Below are positions 33,121-42,417 of a stretch of 47,033 nt of DNA, in pieces. The DNA is taken from positions 1-47,033 of IMG/VR virus record IMGVR_UViG_3300027880_000010. The stretch is one strand, 5' to 3'. A model generated the notes under the pieces. That model was given only the letters and a program-made list of their open reading frames with translations. It was not told where the DNA came from and did no database searches. The translations under genes and the position numbers were made by a program. Positions within the stretch are counted from its first letter, which is position 1, and every line of letters starts with the position of its first letter. This DNA comes from a virus.

Positions 33121-34185
33121 TTAGTACTCACCTCTGGACTTCTGGGACAGGCCCTTCTCTCCAAGGCCCCCGGTGCCCTGGTACTGGGCCATCTCCAGGT
33201 TGGCGAGCCGCCTGCGCTTCTGGCTGGCCAGCTCGTTGCGGCCCAGGAACTCATCCTCCAGAGTCCCCTGGTCCACCTGCTCGCCGTACATGGAGGACAG
33301 GCTGTTGGCCCGGGGCAGTGCTGCTGCCACGGTGGAGTACGCCTGGTGGGCGAACTGGGAGTCGATCCCGCCGTTAGCGTCGGCCAGCAGGCTGTAGAAC
33401 TTGTTCGCCCGGTCCTGGTTGAACCCGAGGCCAGCGCCGAGGGATGCGGCACCCAGCTTGGAGGTGCCGATGGTCTTGCGCAGGACGGGCAGGGCCCGGT
33501 TCTGGTCGAGCATCGCCGCCGTGAGGTCCCCGGTGTTCAGGCCCATCTGCCCAAGGGCTTCCAGGTAGTGGGGGTCGCTGTTGAGGGCGGCGTCGGTCGC
33601 GAACCCGACTCGCTCGGAGATCTCGGTGGCTGAGACGTTGTTCCCGATCCAGCTGGCGAAGTCGTCCGGGGAGTCGTAGAAACCCTTGGGCAGGCCAGCA
33701 CTCTGCAAGATGCGCTGGTAGGCATCCTCCACCTGGAGGTAGTCGGCCGGCTCCAGGGCGGCATAGCCGTTCTTGATCCTGGCCTCGTTGCCGCTGAACC
33801 TCTTCTTGTAGGCGTCGCTCTTGCGGAGCTCCAACAGGATCTGGTTAGTGCTGTAGTCCTGCTGGATCATCCCGATGACCGTGCCGGTCAGGGAGTCCAG
33901 GCCCCAGGCCTGGAGCATCATCGTCAGGGTGGCCAGGGCATCGGCCTGGTACTTCTCGTTCTCCTTGGCGGCTGCCGCGTCCTTCTCGGCCTTCGCTGCG
34001 GCGTCCTTGGCAGCCGCCTTCGCCTTGGCGTCGGCGACCGCCTTCTTGATCGCGTCCTGGACCTGCTTGCCGCCGAACCCCGAGGACTTCGGCTTGGGCT
34101 TGGGCTTGAAGGGAACGTCGGGGTCCGGCGGGGGCCGCCGGGCCGCGCCGACCGTGCTCGTCAGTGCGTTCTCGGTGATCGGCAT
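33121..34185 (-). CDS. Internal virion protein candidate, 354 aa
   Basis: A 354-residue protein from ATG 34185. Domains in order: a Pro/Lys-rich start (DPDVPFKPKPKPKSSGFG), an Ala/Lys-rich helix about 40-80 (KAKAAAKDAAAKAEKDAA), then a helical body. The segment LLELRKSDAYKKRFSGNEAR near 117-136 resembles the LRNTKWFK...YRRRF segment of the next upstream protein. This motif family is common in phage internal or tail-tip proteins. It probably is packed in the capsid and ejected. Confidence 0.55.
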   Translation of the reverse strand: MPITENALTSTVGAARRPPPDPDVPFKPKPKPKSSGFGGKQVQDAIKKAVADAKAKAAAKDAAAKAEKDAAAAKENEKYQADALATLTMMLQAWGLDSLTGTVIGMIQQDYSTNQILLELRKSDAYKKRFSGNEARIKNGYAALEPADYLQVEDAYQRILQSAGLPKGFYDSPDDFASWIGNNVSATEISERVGFATDAALNSDPHYLEALGQMGLNTGDLTAAMLDQNRALPVLRKTIGTSKLGAASLGAGLGFNQDRANKFYSLLADANGGIDSQFAHQAYSTVAAALPRANSLSSMYGEQVDQGTLEDEFLGRNELASQKRRRLANLEMAQYQGTGGLGEKGLSQKSRGEY

Positions 34186-34186
34186 G

Positions 34187-35098
34187 TCACATCAGTCCGA
34201 AGTCTTTGAGGATGGCGTTGCCCACGTCCATGGCGGAGTCCTTAGCGGCCTTGGTCCCCAGGTACCTACCGTCGGCCTTGAGCTTGCGTCTGAAGGCCCC
34301 CAGGGACATGAGCCCGACCTTCCCGTCTGGGTTCTGCCACTGGAGCGCGTCAGAGATCGTGGGGTCCTTGAGGTTGATGCCGACCGGATTGAGCTCAAAG
34401 GTGTTGGCCATCTCCTGGATGTAGGGGTCGGCCAGCTGGCGCACGGTCTTGCCCGCCCTGATCTCGTTGCCCAGCCCGGAGTAGGACGACTCGGCCTGGC
34501 CCTGGATCCAGGCCTTGTAGTCCTGGAGGGTGTTCCTCTGGGCGACGATCCCCTTCAGCCACTTCTTGATGGTCGGGTCCGACAGGGTCACCCCCTGGTC
34601 CGCCGCGTACTGTCGAAGCTCCTGCTCCGCAGCACCGGCCTCGCCACCGAAGTGGCCCTTGGTCCCCCCGACCTGCTTGAGGTACATGCTCAGGGTGTTG
34701 CGAAGCTGAGCTTCCCCCCAGTCGAAGTTCATCGCGTTCCGGGCGATCAGCGAGGCCTGACCGTTGGTCAGGTATACGCCGGTCAGCTGGACCGACAGGT
34801 CCTGGATCTCCGCCTTCTTGGACTCGAACCTCCGCCGGTAGGTCGCCGGGTCCGTCTTCTGGAGGACCGCGTTCTTCCGGGCGGTATCACCGTGGGTCTT
34901 GAACCACTTGGTGTTGCGGAGCTTGGCCACGAACTGGGAGGTGTCCCACTCCCCCTCGACCGCGTTGAGGAACAGCTTCCACAGCTCGGGGGTGGACTTC
35001 AGAAAGGAGATGGCCCAGCCGTACTTGGCGGCCATCTCCTCCCGGACGTCCTGCTCCGCCTGGTCGTTGGGCTTGGCTTCTTCGATGGGTGGTGGCAT
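34187..35098 (-). CDS. Internal virion protein candidate, 303 aa
   Basis: A 303-residue helical protein from ATG 35098. It contains FVAKLRNTKWFKTHGDTARK near residue 57, followed by TYRRRFESKKAEIQ, the same type of motif as in the downstream protein. The last third ends with VGLMSLGAFRRKLKADGRYL, a helical region. One base separates it from the downstream gene. A capsid-internal or tail-core role is inferred from neighbours. Confidence 0.55.
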   Translation of the reverse strand: MPPPIEEAKPNDQAEQDVREEMAAKYGWAISFLKSTPELWKLFLNAVEGEWDTSQFVAKLRNTKWFKTHGDTARKNAVLQKTDPATYRRRFESKKAEIQDLSVQLTGVYLTNGQASLIARNAMNFDWGEAQLRNTLSMYLKQVGGTKGHFGGEAGAAEQELRQYAADQGVTLSDPTIKKWLKGIVAQRNTLQDYKAWIQGQAESSYSGLGNEIRAGKTVRQLADPYIQEMANTFELNPVGINLKDPTISDALQWQNPDGKVGLMSLGAFRRKLKADGRYLGTKAAKDSAMDVGNAILKDFGLM

Positions 35099-36285
35099 CA
35101 GATCCCCGCGTAGTTCTCGATGGCCCCTGCCCCGATGGAATCGAGACCCTGGGCCAGGGTGAGGGTGGGTTCCTCTTGGGGCACGTCAACGGTGGGAGCG
35201 GAAGCGCTGACGCCAGCCCCCGCTGCGGCACTGATCCCGCCACCCCCGGCAAGAGACAGTTTGATACCAACCATGCCCCTGTTGACAGGGGCAATCTTCA
35301 CGACGTCCCCGGTGGAGGGGGCGACCAGCATCTTTCCCTCCCCGACATAGATGCCGATGTGACCCCCGTCCGGGGCCGCCACCAGGTCCCCGGGCTGGAG
35401 ATTGGAGATCGCGGTCTGGGTGCCCAGCTTCATCTGCTGGGCAGCGGTCATCTGACCGGCGTCCATTCCGGCGGCCTGGAGGTAGATCCGGACCAGGCCT
35501 GAGCAGTCGATGCCCTGACCGGTCCGGCCGCCTGAGATCCCTGGCTTGGCACCATGGCCGCCGCCGTAGGAGTAGGGGGTGCCCAGGAGCTTCATCGCCG
35601 CCGCGATGCCTGCCTCCCTGGCCCCCCCTCCAGCAAGACCGGTGGTGGCCGGGAAACCGTTGTCCAGGCCTGGGGTCAGCTCCGGGTCGGTAGGCCTGGG
35701 CTGGGTCGGAGGGAGGACCACCGGGTCGGTGCTGGCCCCCGTCCCGGGTGCCGCCCCGGTGTCCTCGGTGGAGGCACCCACCCCGGCCGGGGCCGCCTGG
35801 AGGGCGACGTCGATGGTCGGCTGCTCGGGCTTGACGGCCATGATGCCGTCATCGTCCAGGTCCATCTGGGGGGTGTCGATGGGCCAGGGCAGCCCGCCCT
35901 TCTCCCCGATGAAGTTCAGCATCCTGCGGGCGTCGTTCTCCCGGTCGGCGTAGGCCGATGGGTAGGCCGACTTCTGGACCGACTGGGCCGCCTGGGACAG
36001 GGTCATGTTGTTCCGGTTGCGCACGCTCTTGAGCGCGCTGAAGAACTTCCGGCTGGCATAGATCGGGTCGGTCACCTGCTGGACCGTTCCCCACCCCTGG
36101 CTCGGCCTCTGCTGGAAGAGGCCCCGGGAGTCCCGGTCTCCGCCGTTGAGGTTGCGCAGGGAGGACTCCTGCATGGCGGCCATGATGGCAATGAGGATGT
36201 CCCGACTGGACATCTTCATCTCCCGCCCTACGGCGGCGATCAGACGCGCGTTGGCGTACTGCTCCTCGTCCCAGCTAGACGCCAC
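35098..36285 (-). CDS. Virion peptidoglycan hydrolase: transglycosylase-like plus NlpC/P60
   Basis: A 395-residue protein from GTG 36285. Residues 1-135 read as a lysozyme/transglycosylase-like domain: ILIAIMAAMQESSLRN with candidate catalytic Glu40, then SRGLFQQRPSQGWG. A Pro/Thr/Gly linker spans 150-215. Residues 222-330 are an NlpC/P60 domain: LLGTPYSYGGG, Cys261 in GIDCSGLVRIYLQ, LQPGDLVAA and His309 in GGHIGIYVG. It probably opens the wall locally for DNA entry. A Gly/Ala-rich tail completes it. Confidence 0.8.
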   Translation of the reverse strand: MASSWDEEQYANARLIAAVGREMKMSSRDILIAIMAAMQESSLRNLNGGDRDSRGLFQQRPSQGWGTVQQVTDPIYASRKFFSALKSVRNRNNMTLSQAAQSVQKSAYPSAYADRENDARRMLNFIGEKGGLPWPIDTPQMDLDDDGIMAVKPEQPTIDVALQAAPAGVGASTEDTGAAPGTGASTDPVVLPPTQPRPTDPELTPGLDNGFPATTGLAGGGAREAGIAAAMKLLGTPYSYGGGHGAKPGISGGRTGQGIDCSGLVRIYLQAAGMDAGQMTAAQQMKLGTQTAISNLQPGDLVAAPDGGHIGIYVGEGKMLVAPSTGDVVKIAPVNRGMVGIKLSLAGGGGISAAAGAGVSASAPTVDVPQEEPTLTLAQGLDSIGAGAIENYAGI

Positions 36286-37159
36286 CCGGGGTCCCCAATG
36301 CGCCCATCATCGCGTCAAAATACGTGGTCGCCGCCTGGTAGGCCCCGTACTCGGTCTTGTTGTTCTCCATGGTGAAGTCGTCGGCGACCTGGGCGGGGTT
36401 GACTCCGCCAGAGGTCTCGCCGACCGTGGTGTTGTATCCGCCGGTCTTCTCATCCAGCGTGTAGCTGGTCTTGGTCACCGTGGGGTTCTTCCTCTGGGCG
36501 GCGTTGAGGGCCGCCAGGAAGCTGTGCTTCTCCGCGTCGGTGGGTGCCCGGCCCAGTCGCTGTTGGAGGGTCTGGTTCAGGAGCGAGGCCGCCTCGGTCG
36601 GGTCCGACAGGGACACCTGGGTGTTGGTGGTGGTGTACTGCTTGGGCTTGGCCTCGCCCCCACCGCTGGCGTCCCCCACGGGACGCTTCATGAAGCTCTG
36701 GAGGACCGTCTCCACGGTCGGAGCCTTGTCCGGACTGGAGGCGTACATCGCCGCCGCCTCCAGCAGGATGCCCTTACGGAAGGCCTCCCAGACGTCGGAT
36801 CGGGTGACGTTGATGCTGGGCAGCATGTTGGCCTTCACCAGCTTCTCGGCCAGCTTGTCCACCTGCTTCTGGTCCCACTGCCAGAACCAGTACATGATGT
36901 CGCCGATCTTCATCAGCGGCTCCGTGCCGTTGGGGTGCAGAGACCCGTTCGACTTGACGACCATGGTGCTGCCCGCGTCGGTCCACCAGATGCCGCCCCC
37001 GGTAGGCCCCCCGGTGCCTCCGTATTTCTGCCTCTGGTACTCCGCGAAGCCAGGGTCAAGCCCCGGCGCGGGACTCGGGGTGGTGTTGGGGGCAGGGGCA
37101 GCCCCACTGGGGGTGGCAACCGGATCAGCCACCGGAGAAGGGGTGTCCCTGGGGATCAC
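36275..37159 (-). CDS. Virion-associated hypothetical protein, 294 aa
   Basis: A 294-residue protein. GTG 37159 is chosen: CAGGAG lies five bases upstream and it overlaps the upstream stop by four bases, whereas an upstream TTG has no such site. A Pro/Ala-rich first 50 residues precede a Trp/Gly-rich patch (GGGIWWTDAGSTMVV), then a helical body with GRAPTDAEKHSFLAALNAAQ, a motif often seen in actinobacteriophage tail proteins next to hydrolases. It overlaps the hydrolase gene by 11 bases. Likely an internal or tail component. Confidence 0.6.
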   Translation of the reverse strand: MIPRDTPSPVADPVATPSGAAPAPNTTPSPAPGLDPGFAEYQRQKYGGTGGPTGGGIWWTDAGSTMVVKSNGSLHPNGTEPLMKIGDIMYWFWQWDQKQVDKLAEKLVKANMLPSINVTRSDVWEAFRKGILLEAAAMYASSPDKAPTVETVLQSFMKRPVGDASGGGEAKPKQYTTTNTQVSLSDPTEAASLLNQTLQQRLGRAPTDAEKHSFLAALNAAQRKNPTVTKTSYTLDEKTGGYNTTVGETSGGVNPAQVADDFTMENNKTEYGAYQAATTYFDAMMGALGTPGGV

Positions 37160-40100
37160 TTCAGCTCCTGGAAGTAGTCGTTTCCGAAGTATCGGTCCAG
37201 CCAAATCTCCGAGAAACGGGTGTCCTTATGTGCAAGGTACTCCCGGTAGTCGTCCCAGTCTCGAAGGAGATCCTGGTTGCTCTTGGCATTGATGTTCAGG
37301 GACCCCTGCTCGGTGGCCCCTCTGGTCGCGAGCTGCTCGGCGAACCAGTCCCTCCCCGCGAGGTAGGACCGGAGACTCTGAAGCTCCAGGGTCCGGTGGG
37401 GGTCGGTCGGCAGATTCTTATCTGCCGCCACGATTCGGGCCTGCTCCAGGATGCGCCGCTTCCGCCCCAGATTGGGCGACCCATAGGCGTCCTTCCAGTC
37501 AGGGTTGGTCTCGCCGATGTAGTCGATGTAGTCCGACTTCAAGTCCTTCAGGTCCTGGGCCCCCGGGTCGTTCACCGTCTGGAGGCCCCGGGCCTCCAGC
37601 TCTCCCCGGAGGTAGTCCATCATCTTGGAGTACTTCTTCCACCCCTCCCCGGCCTTGGCCAGGGGTACCAGGGTGGCCGGGTCCCGGACCTCCCGGAACT
37701 TCTCCCCGGTCGCGGGGTTCCACTCCTGGTTCATCTCCGCGTCGTAGACCGCCGCGTCGAACTTCTTGTACTCGTGGTTCTGGACCCCGGCGGCAGAGTC
37801 AAAGATGTCCGGCACCTTGGACGCCAGATACTTGACCTTCTTGGCCTTGCCCCAGCTCTCGGAGTTGGCGGGGATGCCCGACTTGTTGTCGGAGGTGGCC
37901 TGCATGTAGATCCACATGTCGGGGAAGTCCCGGAGGAATTCCTCCTCCCCCTGCTCGGGGGTGTCGGCCGCCGCCCGGTACTGCCGGAACTTGGCCGCCA
38001 GGAACTGGTAGCCCTTGGGGAGCTTCTCCCACTCCTTGGCGTAGTAGACCGGCTGGGCCGAGAAGGGCAGCAGGAAGCTCTCCCACTTGCGGAGCCGGGT
38101 CAGGTCGTCGGCCTTCCTCCGGATCTCCGACAGGTCGGTCAGCGGGGGCCTCTTGCCCTGGGCCGCCCTGGCGGTCTCCACCCGGAGGATGTTGATGAAC
38201 GCGGTGGTGTACTGCCGGTTCTCCAGCCCCTCCTCCCCGGCGGTCGCCCGCTTCTGCCAGCTGGGCGCGGCCTGGTCCCTCCAGGACTCGCCTGCCCCGA
38301 ACGGCAGGACCCCGGTCTCCTGGGCCAGCTTGCCCAGGGCGGGCTTGGCGTCCCCGGTGGGGACGATCCCCAGGGCGTCGTCACCCCGGATGATCTGGGC
38401 GATCGGGATGGTCACGAACGGCCCGAAACCCGCGTTGTACCAGGGGTCGCCTTGCAAGACCGTATTGAAGCTCTTGAGAGGGATGACCCGGCCGGGGGCG
38501 TCCTCGAAGGACGCGCCTCCGGGAACGAACGGGGTCCCGCCCAGCTTCTTGGCGATGGCCTCGGGGAGGCGCATCACGATCTTGTTCTTGGTGTTCATGC
38601 CGTAGATCTCAGAGGCCGATTGGCGGGGCCTGCCGTTCTCGTCCAGCTGCTCGCTGACCGGCAAGCCGTTCTCGTCGACCACGTCGAAGGGCTTGTGCAG
38701 CCCCTGCCAGCCCTGGGCCGCCCTGGCCACCAGGGAGGGGTCCTCTGCGATGGCCGTGGCCCACCGGGCGATGCTCGCCCGCCACGCCCCGAAGAACGGC
38801 ATGACGAAACGCAGCGCCGTCTGGGGGCTGGAGAACAGGTGGTCCTTGAAGGTCCTGTCCATCTCCTTGACGGTCCAGCGACGAGCCGCCTCTTCGGCCC
38901 GGTAGAGCTTCTCGGGGTGTTCGGCGACCCGGACGCCCTGGGCCTCCATGTGCGCCACCATCTCCCGGAGGCGCTTCTGGTAGAGCATGTCGGCCACGGG
39001 GTGCCGGACCAGCTTGTCCGTGGGCAGCTTGCTGGCGATCTGGTAGAAGCCGTTGGTGATGTTGCTCATGGCACCATTGGCCGCGCCGACGCCCCGGGAG
39101 TAGTCGATCTGCCCGCCGTGGACCGGCGGCCGGTTCTCCACCGGGATGCGCCGCAGCATGGCGGGGGTCACCTTGCCCTCGGCCGCCGCACGGGCCAGGG
39201 CCATGTCGCCCTTGGTGTAGGAGTCCACCATGAAGGCGACCGACTTGACCCAGTCTTCCGGCTGGTGCGCCATGTGGGGCATGGACTTGGCGTAGGCCTG
39301 GCCCTCGGGGCTGGACTTCAACCACTTCAGCACCGAGGCGTAATCCTCGCCCAGAAGGAATTGGCGGGCCAGCTTGTCCTGGCCCAGCTGCAAGTTCAGG
39401 GCGTGGGTCCACGCGGCCAAGTGGGTGACCTCCTTCTTGGGGTCGAGCACCCCCCAGCTGGTCCCCTTCCGGAGTTGGTGGAGCAGGTTGTCGTAGATCT
39501 GGAACAGATCGCGCTGGTCGGCGCTCACCAGGGACCGGTTGATGTCACCGGTCGGTCCACCTGCGAATCCCCGGGCCATCCAGGAGTCCTTGCCGACCCA
39601 GACATCCTCACGGCCCCGCTGGTGCGGGGGCCTCTTCAGCTCATGCTCGGGGAGCTGGCGCTTGAATCGGGCCCTTCGGTTCTCGGCCCGCCGGGCCGCG
39701 TTGCCCAGCCGGGTTGGAACGTTCCGAACCGTGCGCGCGGTGCCCTCGATCGCTCCGGCGTAGTAGACCAGGCTGCCCAAGGCGGCCGACGCCAGAAGGA
39801 CCTCATCCGAGACGGTCCGGATCGGGTAGCCCACCCGGGCCAGGACGCTCGTCTTCCAGATCCGGTTGGCCAGCTGGGTCCATTCCACGATGTTGTCGCG
39901 GAGGGCCAGGCTGCCCTCTCCCCGCAGCCACTTGCCGTCCCGCCTGAACGCCCGGTACAGCTCATCGACGGGCAGCAGTGGGTGTTCGTCCAGAAGCTGG
40001 GTCGCGACCTGGGGGCCAGGCACGATGGCCACACCATCGGGGGTCAGGCCAGCCGGGGCCAGGCCTTTGGTGGAATTGACCGCCGAGTACGCCCCGTCCG

Positions 40101-42417
40101 CGCTGGCGTGAGGGTCCGCCTGGGCGGACCGCTCCAGGATGGTGTCCGCCATCCGCCCGACGTAAGCCTTCCTGCTGCCCAGCGTCACAGCGGTGATCGA
40201 CTCGATCGTCTCGTAGTCGTGGACGCCCTGCGTGTGGAGCATGTGCCGGATGACCGTGGCCTCCATCTGCTCCACGATCCGCAGCTTTTCCGTGTCCTCC
40301 GTGGCCGCCATCAGCTGACGGACCCAGGCCCCCCGGGCTGCGGAGGACAGGTCCGGCACGCGCTTGAGCCAGATATCCACGTCCTTCCAGCCCTCGGGGT
40401 CGGCCGTCCTGAAGTGAGTCGGCACCAGCCCCCGGCTCAGGCCGTCCTGAAGCTTGGCGGCGTAGTACACCGGGCGGGACAGAAAGCCGTAGTGCCGCAG
40501 TTCACCGTCATACCGGCGCTGGTAGGCCTTGTCCATGAACCGGCCGACCTTGACCGCGCTCTCGGCCAGACTCGCGTAGGCCCCGCCCTTGGGGAGCTCC
40601 CGGGCCGATCCGAAGATGCCGGGGCGTACCCCGGTCCGGTCAATGCCCGCCGCGTCATCGATGAGGCGCTGATAGAACCCCACGCCCTCGTCCAGCTGGC
40701 GGAGCTCCGGGGTCAGGTAGTCATCGAAGAGGTCGAGCTGGCCCTTCATCTTCGCCTGGTGGTCTGCCACCTTGGCCACGTCGTAATCCCACATGGCGTA
40801 CTTCTGCTCGACCGGGCCCATAAAGGGCTCGGGAGCGGGGCGGCCGGGGACTGCCGCCCGCATGTCGCCCTTGGTGACCTTGGCCCCGGCGTCATCAGCG
40901 AACCGGATCGGCTTCTGGCCCTTGAACCGGGTCTCTGCCCACGGCGAGACGAACCGTGAGGGGATCGGCTCGTCAGCCGCAAGTCCGGTGCCCAGTCGGT
41001 CCCGGTTGACTCTCCTCTGGCCCTTGAGCGGCTTGGCCAGCTCGGAGACCCGCAGGTGGCGCTGTGAGGTCAGGACCGCGTCCTTGAACCCCTGGTACTC
41101 CTTGAGCGCCTTGGTCAGGTCATCCGGGGTCCGCTCCAGCTGGCCCGAGATGTTGAACAGCATCCTCGTCTGCTGGGCATCTCCGAGAGGCTTGTAAATG
41201 GTCGAGTAGGTGTTGTACACCCGGTGCGCCGACTCCGGCAGGGTCCGGGAGGAGAACGGCCCCTCCAGGTGCGGGTTGAACTCCGAGTCATTCAGCTTGA
41301 GGGTCGTCCGATTCTCCCGGGCGTACTGCTCCAGCTCCTGCCGTCTGGGACCGATCAGTCGCTTCTTCTGCTCGGCCGACAGGGGGATCTTCTTGCCGTC
41401 ACTGCGCACGGTCGCGGTCAGGGAGGGCAGGGTCTTCAGCTGGAAGAACTCGACCTGGCCACGCATCCGCAGGTACTGCTGGGCGATGGCCGGAGCGGTC
41501 CGCTGGAGGTCGGCCAGGGCGCGCTCGTCACCGGCCACCAGGCGGAAGATCAGGTCCTTGTCCATCGTGGTGGCGTGCGACAGCAGGTCGGCGATCTGCC
41601 CCCGCTCCGGGTTCCGCTTGAGGAACCGGTGGTTGGCAATCGCCTCTGGCGTCTGCCCTTCGGTCCACTTCAGGAACCGGCTGACCGGCTCGCTGACCAT
41701 GAGGTTGTCGAAGTCCTCGGCGGTCTCCAGCATTCCCGGCTTGAGCGGTACCACCGTCGAGAAGGCATGGGCGGCCTTGGCGGCCTTGGCCGTCACGTAG
41801 AGGGGGTCCAGGAACATGACCGACAGGAAGTCGGTGGTGCCGGACAGGGCGGTGAACCGCCAGTCGGACTCCATCTCCTTGAGCTCGGCGTTGGAGGTGC
41901 CGAACTCCCCGAGGTGGTCCAGGTCCTGAAGGCTCAGGCCCTTGTCCAGGACCCCCACAGACTTCCAGAACCCCCGGCCGACCGAGTCCTTCTCGGACTG
42001 CATCATGATCTGATGCCAGGACCGGCCGTCGAACAGGGCGTCCCACGTGCTGTCCGCGTTGATCTGGTTCTGCCAGTCTTCGTTGAACAGCACCGGGATG
42101 ACGTGAGTGATCGGGCTCAGGACGTTCGTGGACAGCTGCTTGTAGGGGTAGGCCAGCGCCTTGAACAGCGGGTCCCCCATGTCCACGACTTCGCCCAGGG
42201 CCCTGGTGAAGTCGCCGAAGACCCCGCCCTCCTCCTTGGACTTCTGGGAGTCGGCCAGGTACTGCTGGATCTTGGGGTCGGCGTTGGCCCAGGGGGCGGT
42301 GGCCTGGTCCAGGGTCAGCCCGTACCGGTCGTTCGGCACACCGCCCTGCTGGGCGTATTGGGCCTGGAGAGTGTCGAGCCGGTCCCACCAGTGCATGGTG
42401 TTGAAGTTGTAGCTCAA
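37156..42417 (-). CDS. Giant internal virion protein candidate, 1753 aa
   Basis: A 1753-residue protein taking 11 percent of the genome. The start is judged to be TTG 42417, with AAGGGG five bases upstream and a TTGA overlap with the previous stop; ATG 42396 has no ribosome-binding site. It is largely helical and charged, with a hydrophobic segment near residues 185-215 (LSVMFLDPLYVTAKAAKAAH) and another near 890-920 (VLLASAALGSLVYYAGAI), and a hydrophobic stretch near TALRFVMPFFGAWRASIARW. I see no enzyme motif. In short-tailed phages a protein of this size among portal and hydrolase genes is typically an ejected internal protein that builds the DNA channel. Confidence 0.65.
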   Translation of the reverse strand: MSYNFNTMHWWDRLDTLQAQYAQQGGVPNDRYGLTLDQATAPWANADPKIQQYLADSQKSKEEGGVFGDFTRALGEVVDMGDPLFKALAYPYKQLSTNVLSPITHVIPVLFNEDWQNQINADSTWDALFDGRSWHQIMMQSEKDSVGRGFWKSVGVLDKGLSLQDLDHLGEFGTSNAELKEMESDWRFTALSGTTDFLSVMFLDPLYVTAKAAKAAHAFSTVVPLKPGMLETAEDFDNLMVSEPVSRFLKWTEGQTPEAIANHRFLKRNPERGQIADLLSHATTMDKDLIFRLVAGDERALADLQRTAPAIAQQYLRMRGQVEFFQLKTLPSLTATVRSDGKKIPLSAEQKKRLIGPRRQELEQYARENRTTLKLNDSEFNPHLEGPFSSRTLPESAHRVYNTYSTIYKPLGDAQQTRMLFNISGQLERTPDDLTKALKEYQGFKDAVLTSQRHLRVSELAKPLKGQRRVNRDRLGTGLAADEPIPSRFVSPWAETRFKGQKPIRFADDAGAKVTKGDMRAAVPGRPAPEPFMGPVEQKYAMWDYDVAKVADHQAKMKGQLDLFDDYLTPELRQLDEGVGFYQRLIDDAAGIDRTGVRPGIFGSARELPKGGAYASLAESAVKVGRFMDKAYQRRYDGELRHYGFLSRPVYYAAKLQDGLSRGLVPTHFRTADPEGWKDVDIWLKRVPDLSSAARGAWVRQLMAATEDTEKLRIVEQMEATVIRHMLHTQGVHDYETIESITAVTLGSRKAYVGRMADTILERSAQADPHASADGAYSAVNSTKGLAPAGLTPDGVAIVPGPQVATQLLDEHPLLPVDELYRAFRRDGKWLRGEGSLALRDNIVEWTQLANRIWKTSVLARVGYPIRTVSDEVLLASAALGSLVYYAGAIEGTARTVRNVPTRLGNAARRAENRRARFKRQLPEHELKRPPHQRGREDVWVGKDSWMARGFAGGPTGDINRSLVSADQRDLFQIYDNLLHQLRKGTSWGVLDPKKEVTHLAAWTHALNLQLGQDKLARQFLLGEDYASVLKWLKSSPEGQAYAKSMPHMAHQPEDWVKSVAFMVDSYTKGDMALARAAAEGKVTPAMLRRIPVENRPPVHGGQIDYSRGVGAANGAMSNITNGFYQIASKLPTDKLVRHPVADMLYQKRLREMVAHMEAQGVRVAEHPEKLYRAEEAARRWTVKEMDRTFKDHLFSSPQTALRFVMPFFGAWRASIARWATAIAEDPSLVARAAQGWQGLHKPFDVVDENGLPVSEQLDENGRPRQSASEIYGMNTKNKIVMRLPEAIAKKLGGTPFVPGGASFEDAPGRVIPLKSFNTVLQGDPWYNAGFGPFVTIPIAQIIRGDDALGIVPTGDAKPALGKLAQETGVLPFGAGESWRDQAAPSWQKRATAGEEGLENRQYTTAFINILRVETARAAQGKRPPLTDLSEIRRKADDLTRLRKWESFLLPFSAQPVYYAKEWEKLPKGYQFLAAKFRQYRAAADTPEQGEEEFLRDFPDMWIYMQATSDNKSGIPANSESWGKAKKVKYLASKVPDIFDSAAGVQNHEYKKFDAAVYDAEMNQEWNPATGEKFREVRDPATLVPLAKAGEGWKKYSKMMDYLRGELEARGLQTVNDPGAQDLKDLKSDYIDYIGETNPDWKDAYGSPNLGRKRRILEQARIVAADKNLPTDPHRTLELQSLRSYLAGRDWFAEQLATRGATEQGSLNINAKSNQDLLRDWDDYREYLAHKDTRFSEIWLDRYFGNDYFQELK

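Noticed and set aside
29338-34185. Tail-assembly chaperone frameshift pair and tape measure expected of a long-tailed phage
   Set aside because: No overlapping chaperone frames, no slippery heptamer in a suitable place and no tape-measure-like gene are present; the gene set fits a short tail.
37228-40959. A 1243-codon plus-strand open frame antisense to the giant virion gene
   Set aside because: High GC creates long antisense frames. It lacks a ribosome-binding site, is dominated by Arg, Gly, Leu, Val and Pro, and lies wholly opposite a well-supported late gene.
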